A model generated the notes under the pieces. The model saw only the letters and a list, made by a program, of their open reading frames with translations. It ran no database searches and was not told where the DNA came from. DNA of 64,000 nt from positions 1 to 64,000 of the forward strand of contig JAQUWF010000007.1 in the NCBI GenBank assembly GCA_028692975.1. Reading direction: 5' to 3'. Numbering within the stretch: position 1 is the stretch's first letter; the number at the start of each line of letters is the position of its first letter. Position numbers and translations under genes: made by a program. This DNA comes from Lachnospiraceae bacterium. Lineage in GTDB: Bacteria > Bacillota > Clostridia > Lachnospirales > Lachnospiraceae. This document shows, piece by piece, positions 50,159 to 57,703 of the stretch.

Positions 50159-50236
50159 ATTATAAAGAACCGCATGTCAGAAATCCTCTCATTTACCTTA
50201 CAAAGCGGGTAGCAACCTTACATTTTTTGTAAGGTT
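50159..50236 (-). promoter_or_regulatory. BceA promoter with BceR-type operator
   Basis: A TATAAT -10 (50164-50159) lacks a good -35. Upstream, ACCTTACA is repeated at 50195-50202 and 50215-50222 (20-bp spacing), and the latter forms a perfect inverted repeat AACCTTACA-N5-TGTAAGGTT (50214-50236). TTACA-N4/5-TGTAA matches the operator type known for BceR-like regulators, which activate from about -50 to -80. The nearby fic gene may also read through it. Confidence 0.6.
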
Positions 50237-50270
50237 TTAATCCCATGCCTTCATATTCACATTTATTTCT

Positions 50271-51218
50271 TCACTCCCTGTGCAGGCAATTCATAACTAC
50301 ACTAACCATCATCTCTTTTTCATCCGGTTTTGATTCTGCTATCATGATTGTTAATGCGACCAGCGTATAATCATCTATTATTTTCTCACCATCCATAAAC
50401 AGAAATTTATTTCTTTCCAGAAAATACAGAAACATAGTAGCTGCAATACGCTTATTACCGTCAGAGAAGCTGTGGTTTTTGGTGACAAAGTATAATAAAT
50501 TTGCCGCTTTCTCTTCCAGTGACTTGTATACATCCTCACCGCCAAAGCTCTGATAGATTGCTCCTATGCTCCCTTTGAAAGAATCATCCTTCTCGTTTCC
50601 AAACAAGTCACTCGCCTCTGCGAATTTCATGCTGTCTATCACTTCTCTGCATTCCTCATATGTAAGAACATAAATCGCATGAGTTCCTTTTGGTCTCTTC
50701 ATATTTTGATGATCATATGCATCCAGAAGATCCAATGCCTGATTATATCTTTCTATAACAGATAAAACCTGTTTTGTATCAAGTTCATTCTGTACACGTT
50801 TCATAATTCGTATCACCTCGTCTAATTGGTTCATACGATTATCATTTACTGCATAGCCTTTTATTATGTAATCCTTTAATACGGAATTCGCCCATTTTCT
50901 AAATGCAACACCACGTTTTGATTTTACGCGATAGCCCACAGAAATAATAACATCCAAATTATAATACTCAGTCATATGCGTTTGTGTTTTTCCTTCAATC
51001 GCTCCATGTTGAGTGGTGGTCGCAAATTTTGCGACCACCTCAGAATTATTCAATTCTTCTTTCAAGACATTCCCTATATGTTTACCTATTGTCTTTATGT
51101 CTCTTCCAAAAAGTTCCGACATCTGTACCCTGTTTAGCCATACAGTTTCCTGCTCCGGTGTAAAAGGAACTTCCAATTTCATTTCTTCATCTTCAAATAT
51201 AATAATATCATTTTTCAA
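50271..51218 (-). CDS. RhuM-Fic fusion protein (virulence RhuM / Fic-DOC)
   Basis: A 315-residue protein with two domains. Residues ~1-125 match RhuM-type proteins (VPFTPEQETVWLNRVQMSELF, DIKTIGKHIGNVLKEEL, YYNLDVIISVGYRVKSKRGVAFRKWA). Residues ~165-305 carry a Fic/DOC domain with the motif HSFSDGNKRIAATMF (consensus HxFx(D/E)GNxR). Fic proteins transfer AMP or phosphate from nucleotides to proteins; DOC-like members are toxins. No obvious inhibitory helix motif ([S/T]xxxE[G/N]) is seen upstream of the core. A TTG start 12 nt behind GGGG is taken since homologues share the following residues; the next ATG is 13 codons in. It overlaps the XRE gene by 11 nt, as in a toxin-antitoxin pair. Confidence 0.85.
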   Translation of the reverse strand: MKNDIIIFEDEEMKLEVPFTPEQETVWLNRVQMSELFGRDIKTIGKHIGNVLKEELNNSEVVAKFATTTQHGAIEGKTQTHMTEYYNLDVIISVGYRVKSKRGVAFRKWANSVLKDYIIKGYAVNDNRMNQLDEVIRIMKRVQNELDTKQVLSVIERYNQALDLLDAYDHQNMKRPKGTHAIYVLTYEECREVIDSMKFAEASDLFGNEKDDSFKGSIGAIYQSFGGEDVYKSLEEKAANLLYFVTKNHSFSDGNKRIAATMFLYFLERNKFLFMDGEKIIDDYTLVALTIMIAESKPDEKEMMVSVVMNCLHRE

Positions 51219-51420
51219 TATGCTTATTTTCCCCTTTCTTTGTCAGTTTTTCCATCTTTATCTTATACTCTATTAGCCGTAACAAGTACTGTGGCACTCG
51301 TCTTCTCCCAAGTTCCCAATCCGTCATGGTAGAATAAGGCACCTCAAAATACTCGCAGAATTCTTTTCTATTCATTCCTGTGTTTTTTCTCAGTTCTTGC
51401 AATTCTATAGATCGTTCCAT
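51208..51420 (-). CDS. Small XRE-family regulator, putative antitoxin
   Basis: A 70-residue HTH protein: LQELRKNTGMNRKEFCEYFEVPYSTMTDWELGRRRVP, with a recognition helix PYSTMTDWE, and a basic C-terminal helix. It precedes and overlaps the RhuM-Fic gene, the organisation of an antitoxin/regulator. A perfect palindrome, TTGTGCATTGCACAA, 46 bp upstream is its candidate operator. ATG behind GGTAGGAAT. Confidence 0.8.
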   Translation of the reverse strand: MERSIELQELRKNTGMNRKEFCEYFEVPYSTMTDWELGRRRVPQYLLRLIEYKIKMEKLTKKGENKHIEK

Positions 51421-51465
51421 ATTCCTACCAAACCCTTCCTTTTATTAATGTAATTCATTTTGTGT

Positions 51466-51480
51466 TTGTGCATTGCACAA
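51466..51480. promoter_or_regulatory. Palindrome upstream of the XRE/RhuM-Fic pair
   Basis: TTGTGCA-T-TGCACAA is a perfect 7+7 inverted repeat, 46-60 bp before the XRE start codon. It is the probable binding site for the XRE protein. The rest of 51421-51689 is AT-rich and holds no gene that I can support. Confidence 0.55.
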
Positions 51481-51689
51481 TTTCATTGTACTGTAATTCT
51501 TCTACTACGTCAATCTAAGTTACTCTTTTTACGGAAATTTTTATATAAAATGAATGCACCATATAATTTTTCTCTTCCATTTATGCAGTACAAATAAAAA
51601 AATCCATGCACTCGCATTTCTGCAAATACATGAATTTCAGTTGTCTTTTATTTAAAATTTTCCGTATCTCCAGAAATATTTTTTGCCTG

Positions 51690-51717
51690 CATGATTTTTC
51701 TCCACCGAAAAATCATG
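51690..51717. terminator. Hairpin directly after the DJ-1/PfpI gene
   Basis: CATGATTTTTC (51690-51700) and GAAAAATCATG (51707-51717) pair perfectly over 11 bp around a 6-nt loop, 7 nt beyond the DJ-1/PfpI stop codon. On the minus strand a T tract does not follow, so it may act as a 3' stabiliser or weak terminator; in plus orientation AACTTTTTAG follows. Confidence 0.5.
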
Positions 51718-51723
51718 AACTTT

Positions 51724-52377
51724 TTAGACCAAAGGCAAATCTTCTTCCTCACCAGATGGCAATGCTTCCATAAGCGAATAGAAATATTTCGGATTGCCAG
51801 TAGCAAAATAATTATACCAGAATTCCAGGGTATCTGATTGGAAAACTCCTAAATGTTCAATAATTTGCTTCGCCCACAACAACGCTCCGGTTCCACTTGC
51901 CGTAATAAGATTATCATCTGCCACAGATGGCTTGTCTATGTATAAACTCTGCCCCTTATACCCAGGCGAAACCATTTCAAGAAATCCCAGTCCATTGCTG
52001 GTGTGGTGTCGATTATCCAACAGTCCGGCGTTGGCAAGCGCAGCGGTGGCCCCGCATATTGCACATACTGTGGCTCCTGTAGATAGAAATCCCCCTGCCC
52101 TTTCGATGATTGCCCCGTGCTTTTGATCATTCCATTCAACTGCACCAGGCAATATCAGCACGCTCTTTTCACTCACAACCATATTATCCATGGTGCAGTC
52201 GGGCACTACTGTTATCCCACCCATTGTTTTTATTGGTTCGCTAGAAAGGCTAACCGTTTTGAGCGATACACGCGGTGCATCCCTCTTGAAAAACCGTTTG
52301 GAATTCAGTTCTGCAATAACATACCCCAGTTCCCAGTCCGCTAACGTATCAAGGACATAAACATAAATCGTAATCAT
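51724..52377 (-). CDS. DJ-1/PfpI family protein (type 1 glutamine amidotransferase-like)
   Basis: A 217-residue DJ-1/PfpI fold protein: YVYVLDTLADWELGYVIAEL at the N-terminus (with the conserved Glu of the nucleophile elbow partner), LILPGAVEW, and the nucleophile Cys in VCAICGATAALANAGLLDNRHHTSN (~residue 107). Such proteins in Firmicutes act as glyoxalase III, chaperone-like hydrolases or AraC-type partner proteins. It is divergent from a WYL regulator (219-bp spacer), so that regulator may control it. ATG behind GGAGG. Confidence 0.88.
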   Translation of the reverse strand: MITIYVYVLDTLADWELGYVIAELNSKRFFKRDAPRVSLKTVSLSSEPIKTMGGITVVPDCTMDNMVVSEKSVLILPGAVEWNDQKHGAIIERAGGFLSTGATVCAICGATAALANAGLLDNRHHTSNGLGFLEMVSPGYKGQSLYIDKPSVADDNLITASGTGALLWAKQIIEHLGVFQSDTLEFWYNYFATGNPKYFYSLMEALPSGEEEDLPLV

Positions 52378-52426
52378 AAAATACCTCCATCTTCATTGTT
52401 CTATTGATTTACATGCTTATTTATTC

Positions 52427-52542
52427 TATAGTATATCGTGACCACTAAACTCGAAAACACCTCGCTAAGTGTTCAGATATGCATTCTCACTAAGATCAAT
52501 CTGCGCTCGCTTGATTTCTCTAAGTGTTCATAGTATATCATG
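52427..52542. promoter_or_regulatory. Repeated motifs in the DJ-1/WYL-regulator spacer
   Basis: TATAGTATATCGTG (52427-52440) recurs as ATAGTATATCATG (52530-52542), and CTAAGTGTTCA occurs at 52465-52475 and 52520-52530. The two direct-repeat pairs lie in the divergent spacer and are candidate binding sites for the WYL regulator. The function is not established. Confidence 0.4.
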
Positions 52543-52596
52543 TAATCGCTGACACCATTATGGCAACAATCAAAAAAATGAAGGGTGGAATACTCC

Positions 52597-53529
52597 ATGA
52601 AAGTAGACAGACTTGTTAGTATTATTATGATACTCCTGGATAAGAAGCGCGTCGGCGCACAGGAATTGGCAGATATGTTTGAAGTCTCACCCCGCACGAT
52701 CTACCGCGACATAGATGCGATTGCCATGGCTGGTGTTCCTATTCGCAGTACATCCGGAGTGGGCGGTGGCTTTGAGATCATGCCGCATTACAAGATTGAT
52801 AAAAAAGTCTTTTCTGCTGATGACCTTTCGGCCATCCTCATGGGACTTTCCAATCTCTCCAATATGATGCGTGGTAATGAACTGGTAAATGCGCTCGCAA
52901 AAGTCAAAAGTTTTATCCCTGCCGACCAGGCAAACGACATTGCCGTAAAAGCAAATCAAATTTATATCGATCTCAGTCCATGGATGGGCAACCGAAACAT
53001 TCAGCTCTATTTAGAAATAATCAAAACTGCTTTACAGGAAAGCAGAATGCTTTTGTTTGATTATGCCGGCCGTCATGGAACTAAAACCACAAGAGGCGTT
53101 GAACCGTATCAGCTCGTATTAAAGGGAAATCACTGGTATTGCCAGGGATATTGCCATATAAGAAATGATTTCCGCTTATTCAAACTGTCCCGCATGTCGA
53201 ACCTACAAATGAAGACAGATACTTTTACGCCGCGGAATTATCCAAAACCGCAGTTGGATTTTGCCGATATGGCAGCCGCAATGCAGACAAAAATCAAGAT
53301 TCGTGTTCATCGGTCCGTCATGGACAGGGTTCTTGATTATTGTACTTATGAACATTTTTCACCAGACGGTAATGAACATTATATGGTTAGTTTTCCTTTT
53401 ATAGAAAACGAATACTACTACCATATTCTTATCAGTTTTGGAAATAAATGCGAATGTTTAGAGCCACCGCATGTCCGTGCAGAGCTGAAACGCAAAATAC
53501 ATGAGATAGCAGCCTTGTACGAAGACTAA
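52597..53529 (+). CDS. YafY/WYL-domain transcriptional regulator
   Basis: A 310-residue regulator: N-terminal winged HTH (MKVDRLVSIIMILLDKKRVGAQELADMFEVSPRTIYRDIDAIAMAGVPI), followed by a WYL domain (LLFDYAGRHGTKTTRGVEPYQLVLKGNHWYCQGYCHIRNDFRLFKLSRM) and the C-terminal WCX extension. WYL domains bind nucleic acids, nucleotides or small ligands and sense stress; many control nearby enzymes. Divergent from the DJ-1/PfpI gene. Start at ATG behind AAGGGTGGA; the longer in-frame GTG lies within that site. Confidence 0.9.
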   Translation: MKVDRLVSIIMILLDKKRVGAQELADMFEVSPRTIYRDIDAIAMAGVPIRSTSGVGGGFEIMPHYKIDKKVFSADDLSAILMGLSNLSNMMRGNELVNALAKVKSFIPADQANDIAVKANQIYIDLSPWMGNRNIQLYLEIIKTALQESRMLLFDYAGRHGTKTTRGVEPYQLVLKGNHWYCQGYCHIRNDFRLFKLSRMSNLQMKTDTFTPRNYPKPQLDFADMAAAMQTKIKIRVHRSVMDRVLDYCTYEHFSPDGNEHYMVSFPFIENEYYYHILISFGNKCECLEPPHVRAELKRKIHEIAALYED

Positions 53530-53558
53530 ACCAAGCAAATTTTCCAAAGTATCAAAGT

Positions 53559-54545
53559 CTACCTCTTCTTTTGTTCTGCGAAAAAATGTTCTGCTGCATA
53601 GCGAAAGGCATTTCTATAATACTGTATTGCCGCTTTGCCAACAGAAGATTTTGATGCCACAATATCGAAACCATGATAGCACTCCGGGAATTTCTTGAAC
53701 CGCACTTTCGTACCGCTCTCCTTTAGCCGCTTTACATACTCCCTGGTCTCGTCAAAAAATGGTTCTATTGTTCCTGCCATAGTACAGGTGGGCGGCATAT
53801 TCCTGTAGTCATGGGCCCTTGCGGGTGCTGCATACGCAGGCACTTCATCACTTCCATAGAGTTCGCCCAGATAGAGTTTCCAGGCGCACGCATTTGATTT
53901 GGTATTCCACACCGGCGCGTCATTATTCCGGGCCGATTCCATCACCATCCGGTCATCCAGCATGGGGTATAACAGCATCTGAAATGCAATGGCTACTTCT
54001 CCCCTGTCCCGGGCAAGCAAGGATAGCGCGGCCGCCAGCCCTCCCCCGGCACTCTCCCCGCCTGTAAATAATTGATTTTCCCGTATCCCACATTCCTGTG
54101 CATGGTCTTTCATCCATAAAAGTGCAAGATAACAGTCTTCAAGGGCTGCCGGGTAAGGTGCTTCCGTAGACCGGGTATAATCAGGGCTGACTATAACGCA
54201 GTCCATTTTCCCCATTAATCTGTTTACAAATGGGATCTCAATTTCCGGAACGCCTATGGCATAGCCTCCGCCGTGGATCCACAATACCCCCGGAACCTTT
54301 CCCATTTGATTCTTTCCAGAATAAATACATAATCTTAATTCAGAACCATCCGCTCTTTTTACATATGCTTCCCGGCAGTCTGCTTTTCTTGCCTTTATTT
54401 TCCCCTTGAAGAAACGATCCATAAACGCATTCATTATTCTGAATTTTTTCTCCGTAAAATGCGGAATAAAAAATCGAATAATGCTACCGCGTAACCTTAA
54501 TTTCGGATGAATCATTCTTCTATTGATGCGCCACTTCTTTCTCAT
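53559..54545 (-). CDS. Alpha/beta hydrolase, hormone-sensitive-lipase-type esterase
   Basis: A 328-residue esterase of the HSL/Aes family. The oxyanion-hole motif is HGGGYAIG (~residue 92-99), the nucleophile Ser is in FTGGESAGGGLAAAL (GESAG, ~164), and the catalytic Asp and His are expected in the C-terminal half, the latter in ECYHGFD (~300). No signal peptide is evident. It hydrolyses short acyl esters. No operon partner. Confidence 0.9.
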   Translation of the reverse strand: MRKKWRINRRMIHPKLRLRGSIIRFFIPHFTEKKFRIMNAFMDRFFKGKIKARKADCREAYVKRADGSELRLCIYSGKNQMGKVPGVLWIHGGGYAIGVPEIEIPFVNRLMGKMDCVIVSPDYTRSTEAPYPAALEDCYLALLWMKDHAQECGIRENQLFTGGESAGGGLAAALSLLARDRGEVAIAFQMLLYPMLDDRMVMESARNNDAPVWNTKSNACAWKLYLGELYGSDEVPAYAAPARAHDYRNMPPTCTMAGTIEPFFDETREYVKRLKESGTKVRFKKFPECYHGFDIVASKSSVGKAAIQYYRNAFRYAAEHFFAEQKKR

Positions 54546-54604
54546 TCCGTTATTCCCCGCCCCTAATCTTATTCAAACAATACGAACCTCCGTTATTAAA
54601 GTTG

Positions 54605-55207
54605 TCACACGATCTGAACCTGCAGCAGTTTTGCCAGTTCCGCGGCCTGATAAATATTCACCTTCGCCCCTGCCAGTTCCGTAAATGTATCCGAAAGCAT
54701 TATGCCGCTGATGATGCAGTCGGAAAGGTCAATACTTTTTAACTTCGTGCGAAAAAAATCAGTGCTGGTAAAATTCACATTATGAAATACAGGCTTTTTA
54801 AATTTTACTTCTGAAAAGAAAGATTCTTTCATATCACAGTCTGTCGTGATGGTAGCCTCCCAGAGACCCGCCACAAAATTACAATATACAAAACTGCTGT
54901 TCTCCATCTCCACGATTTTAAATACGGCAGAACAGAAATTGCTGCCATCTGCTTTACAGTTTGTGAAACTGCAATTCTTGAAATAAGCATTACGAAAACG
55001 ACAGTTGCTGATATCACATCCATCAAATTTCACATCCACAAATTCAGCCGCTTCAAAATTACCCCCGGAAAGCTGGCATTTTATAAAACTGATATTATCA
55101 AAAGTGACTTTTTCCCCCTTGGCAGAAATCAGTCTCTCATTTTCAAACGTCTTCTGTTGAATCATCGTTTCTTCTGTTACTGCATAAAGCAATTCCTGTT
55201 CCAGCAA
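54605..55207 (-). CDS. Pentapeptide-repeat protein
   Basis: A 200-residue protein with about 20 pentapeptide repeats (A(D/N)LXX-like): NISFIKCQLSGGNFEAAEFVDVKF, CDISNCRFRNAYFKNCSF, NFTSTDFFRTKLKSIDLSDC. The resulting right-handed beta-helix sometimes mimics DNA (Qnr/MfpA, gyrase protection), but family membership does not show this role. Start: TTG behind AGGAGATACC (nearest ATG is 14 codons in). Monocistronic. Confidence 0.78.
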   Translation of the reverse strand: MLEQELLYAVTEETMIQQKTFENERLISAKGEKVTFDNISFIKCQLSGGNFEAAEFVDVKFDGCDISNCRFRNAYFKNCSFTNCKADGSNFCSAVFKIVEMENSSFVYCNFVAGLWEATITTDCDMKESFFSEVKFKKPVFHNVNFTSTDFFRTKLKSIDLSDCIISGIMLSDTFTELAGAKVNIYQAAELAKLLQVQIV

Positions 55208-55281
55208 AATGGTATCTCCTATCTTGTTTCGTATAATCCCATCTATACGGATACATCAATCATAGTTTCAACAAAAAAATA

Positions 55282-55773
55282 TTACAGAATATGATAATGT
55301 GGAATGATGTCTTCAAAGCTGCCGTCCTTTAGCATAAATCCATCCGGAATCACGCCAAGCTGTACGAATCCCAATTTCTTATAGAGTGCCAATGCTGCTT
55401 TGTTTGATTTCACCACTGCATTAAACTGCATAATTCCGAATTTAAACTCTTTTGCCATCTTAAGGCAATCCAGTACCAGCCTTTCTCCTATATGGTGGCC
55501 ACGCATATTACTTGACACGGCATAGCTTGCATTACAGATATGGCCGCATCTGCCAATATTATTTGGGTGCAGAATGTATAGACCAGCTATCTGTCCTGTC
55601 TCTTCATCATATGCAATCCCTGTATACGACTGACTTTGGAAAAACTCTAATCCAGTATCCACCGTCAATTTATCGATCTGTGGAAATGCCACGCCATCTT
55701 CCACCACCTGATTCCATATTTCTATGGCCTTGTGGATATCCTCGTTTCTAAATTCTCTAACCTTAATATTCAT
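55282..55773 (-). CDS. GNAT family N-acetyltransferase
   Basis: A 163-residue GNAT: beta1 NIKVREFRNEDIHKAIEIWNQVV, YTGIAYDEETGQIAGLYILHP, pyrophosphate loop SSNMRGHHIGERLVLDCLKMAKE (RxxxxG/A), and the C-terminal SNKAALALYKKLGFVQLG. The pattern resembles L-amino acid N-acyltransferase/phosphinothricin-type acetyltransferases. The substrate is unknown. ATG follows GAGGAGAGGAT. The 130-bp spacer downstream has no recognised element. Confidence 0.9.
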   Translation of the reverse strand: MNIKVREFRNEDIHKAIEIWNQVVEDGVAFPQIDKLTVDTGLEFFQSQSYTGIAYDEETGQIAGLYILHPNNIGRCGHICNASYAVSSNMRGHHIGERLVLDCLKMAKEFKFGIMQFNAVVKSNKAALALYKKLGFVQLGVIPDGFMLKDGSFEDIIPHYHIL

Positions 55774-55904
55774 CCTAAAATCCTCTCCTCAATCAGAATT
55801 TGACCGATTTCATCTTTTTTGTAATCATTATAGTCTTTTTCTTGAAATATGAAAAGACAGATTCTATAAATACACCTATTATTTTTTCTTTCCTGCCAGA
55901 GAAA

Positions 55905-56903
55905 TTACTGCCGCAAAAAATACTCCCGGTTATCTGCAAACGTAAGGGTAAACCTGGTATAGGACCCTGGCACGCTCTCCGCGTCTATTCCATGACCCAG
56001 TCTTTTCAAGATTACGGACACCATGTAAAGTCCCATGCCTGTAGACTTGTACTTTCCGTTATGATGGTTCTGGCCAGTAAAACCTTTTTCAAAAATCCTA
56101 CGGATATCCTGCTCCAATATTCCTTCCCCATGATCTTCTATATAGAGCTTTGTCTCTGCCTCTGTTTTCTGGCTCCATATTTGCAAGAAAGGATTCTCTC
56201 CTGCGTATTTGACTGCGTTACTGATCAGCTGATCCAGCACGTAGACCATCCAGGAAGCATCCGTATACACGGTCTCTGCTTCCACGCAAATATCCAGTTC
56301 GAACTTTCGACGCAGCAAAAAGAACTGGTTATTCTGCAGGGATGTACGCACGCAGTCCATAAGCTGAACCTGATGGATCTGCAGGTCGAACATACTGCTT
56401 TGCACCTTGCACCCCAGCAGTGCCTGGCGAAGCTGCTGATTCATCTTCTCCAGCTGTTCCTCCATGGACTTTTTCAATTCCGGTTTCTGGATCTGCTCCA
56501 TCATAAGCAATGATGCCGACAATGGTATCTTGATTTCATGGCACCAGCGGGTGATGTAATCTTCCAGGTCACAGTTTGCATCAAACTGCTGCCGCAGCTG
56601 TTCTTGAAGAATCTGGGTATCATGAAGAACAAGCTCCATATTCTCCATCTGTTCCATCTGACCTTCCATGCTGCTGACAAGTCCGTTGGATTGCAACGCT
56701 TCCTGTTTCAACGCTTCTTTCTTTTTATATCTACGTATATCGATATATAAAAAAGAAACCAGGCAGATACCAACCAGTACATCCAGATACACCAGTTCCG
56801 CCACATTCTCCGGCATCATGAAAAACAGGAAATACCCATTGTAAGCCACACAGACAAAAAGAAGAAGGAGGATCCATTTACCCTGTTTCTTTCCATAATT
56901 CAT
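55905..56903 (-). CDS. BceS-like sensor histidine kinase
   Basis: A 332-residue small kinase with two N-terminal helices (~9-30 and 37-55) and almost no extracytoplasmic loop, typical of intramembrane-sensing kinases that take their signal from a BceAB-type transporter. After a coiled-coil (~65-110), the phosphoacceptor region is DYITRWCHEIKIPLSASLLMMEQ (His ~124), followed by N box LDQLISNAVKYAG and G boxes DHGEGI and STGMGLYMV. It overlaps its response regulator gene by 4 nt. Confidence 0.92.
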   Translation of the reverse strand: MNYGKKQGKWILLLLFVCVAYNGYFLFFMMPENVAELVYLDVLVGICLVSFLYIDIRRYKKKEALKQEALQSNGLVSSMEGQMEQMENMELVLHDTQILQEQLRQQFDANCDLEDYITRWCHEIKIPLSASLLMMEQIQKPELKKSMEEQLEKMNQQLRQALLGCKVQSSMFDLQIHQVQLMDCVRTSLQNNQFFLLRRKFELDICVEAETVYTDASWMVYVLDQLISNAVKYAGENPFLQIWSQKTEAETKLYIEDHGEGILEQDIRRIFEKGFTGQNHHNGKYKSTGMGLYMVSVILKRLGHGIDAESVPGSYTRFTLTFADNREYFLRQ

Positions 56904-57580
56904 TGAATATAATACCCCTGTCCTTTCCGTGTTCTGATCAAATCTTCCTGACAGCCCCCATGCAGCTTGCTGCGCAGACGGGAAATCACCGTAGTCAGCG
57001 TACTGTCAGATACGAATTCATCCGTATTCCACAATGCCTGCATAAGTTCTTCTCTGGTCACCACATCCGGCCTGGATTCCATAAGACGGGCAAGAATTTT
57101 CTTTTCAGATTTGGTCAGTTCTACTTCTTGATTCTTATAGATAAGGGTCGATGTGACATGTTCAAAATACAAATCCTCATTCAGATAAATGCGGTCCTTC
57201 ACCTTATACTGATAAGTTCTCCGCAGGATTGCCTCGATTTTTGCTTTCAGAAATTCCAGGCGGAAAGGCTTCTCCACATAGTCATCCCCGCCCTGAGCGA
57301 TTGCCATGATCTTGTCCCGGTCATCACTGCGGCTGCTGATATAGATCACCGGCACATCCGAAATCTCCCGGATCTTCCTGCACCAGTACAGTCCGTCATA
57401 ATAAGGAAGATTGATATCCATCAATACGAGATGTGGATGCATGGTTTGAAACTCCTCAAAAACGCAGGAAAAATCAGACGTACCTGCCGCCTGATATCCC
57501 CATTTTTCCAAAAATATTAGTATTTCACGTGAGAGGATTTCATCATCCTCCACGATCATTATGCTGATTTTGTCATTCAT
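56900..57580 (-). CDS. BceR-like OmpR-family response regulator
   Basis: A 226-residue regulator: receiver with EDDEILSREI, phospho-Asp in LVLMDINLPYYDGLYWCRKIRE (~residue 54), SSRSDDRDKIMAIAQGGDDYVEKPF; then a winged-helix Trans_reg_C domain (TKSEKKILARLMESRPDVVTREELMQALW, SDSTLTTVISRLRSKL). Start set at ATG-AAT-GAC after CGGGGTATATAAC; the longer frame covers the hairpin promoter region upstream. Downstream of the second BceAB genes, so it probably controls one of the BceAB pairs. Confidence 0.93.
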   Translation of the reverse strand: MNDKISIMIVEDDEILSREILIFLEKWGYQAAGTSDFSCVFEEFQTMHPHLVLMDINLPYYDGLYWCRKIREISDVPVIYISSRSDDRDKIMAIAQGGDDYVEKPFRLEFLKAKIEAILRRTYQYKVKDRIYLNEDLYFEHVTSTLIYKNQEVELTKSEKKILARLMESRPDVVTREELMQALWNTDEFVSDSTLTTVISRLRSKLHGGCQEDLIRTRKGQGYYIQ

Positions 57581-57600
57581 GTTATATACCCCGGTTTTGT

Positions 57601-57647
57601 AAGATACAGCGGCAGACATTTATGTCCCGCCACTGTATCTTAGTATA
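57601..57647 (-). promoter_or_regulatory. Promoter with stable leader hairpin upstream of the second two-component system
   Basis: A TATACT -10 (57647-57642) with a weak TTTTCA -35 at 17-bp spacing is followed at once by AAGATACAGTGGCGGGACA and its near-complement (57641-57623 against 57618-57601; loop of 4 nt, about 18 bp stem). There is no T run after it, so it is a leader stem or operator rather than a terminator. The BceB stop lies ~60 nt upstream. Confidence 0.6.
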
Positions 57648-57703
57648 GCCCATAAGCATTTCCATGAAAAGCAATTTTTCCAATCTTACAGATTTGTATG
57701 CTA

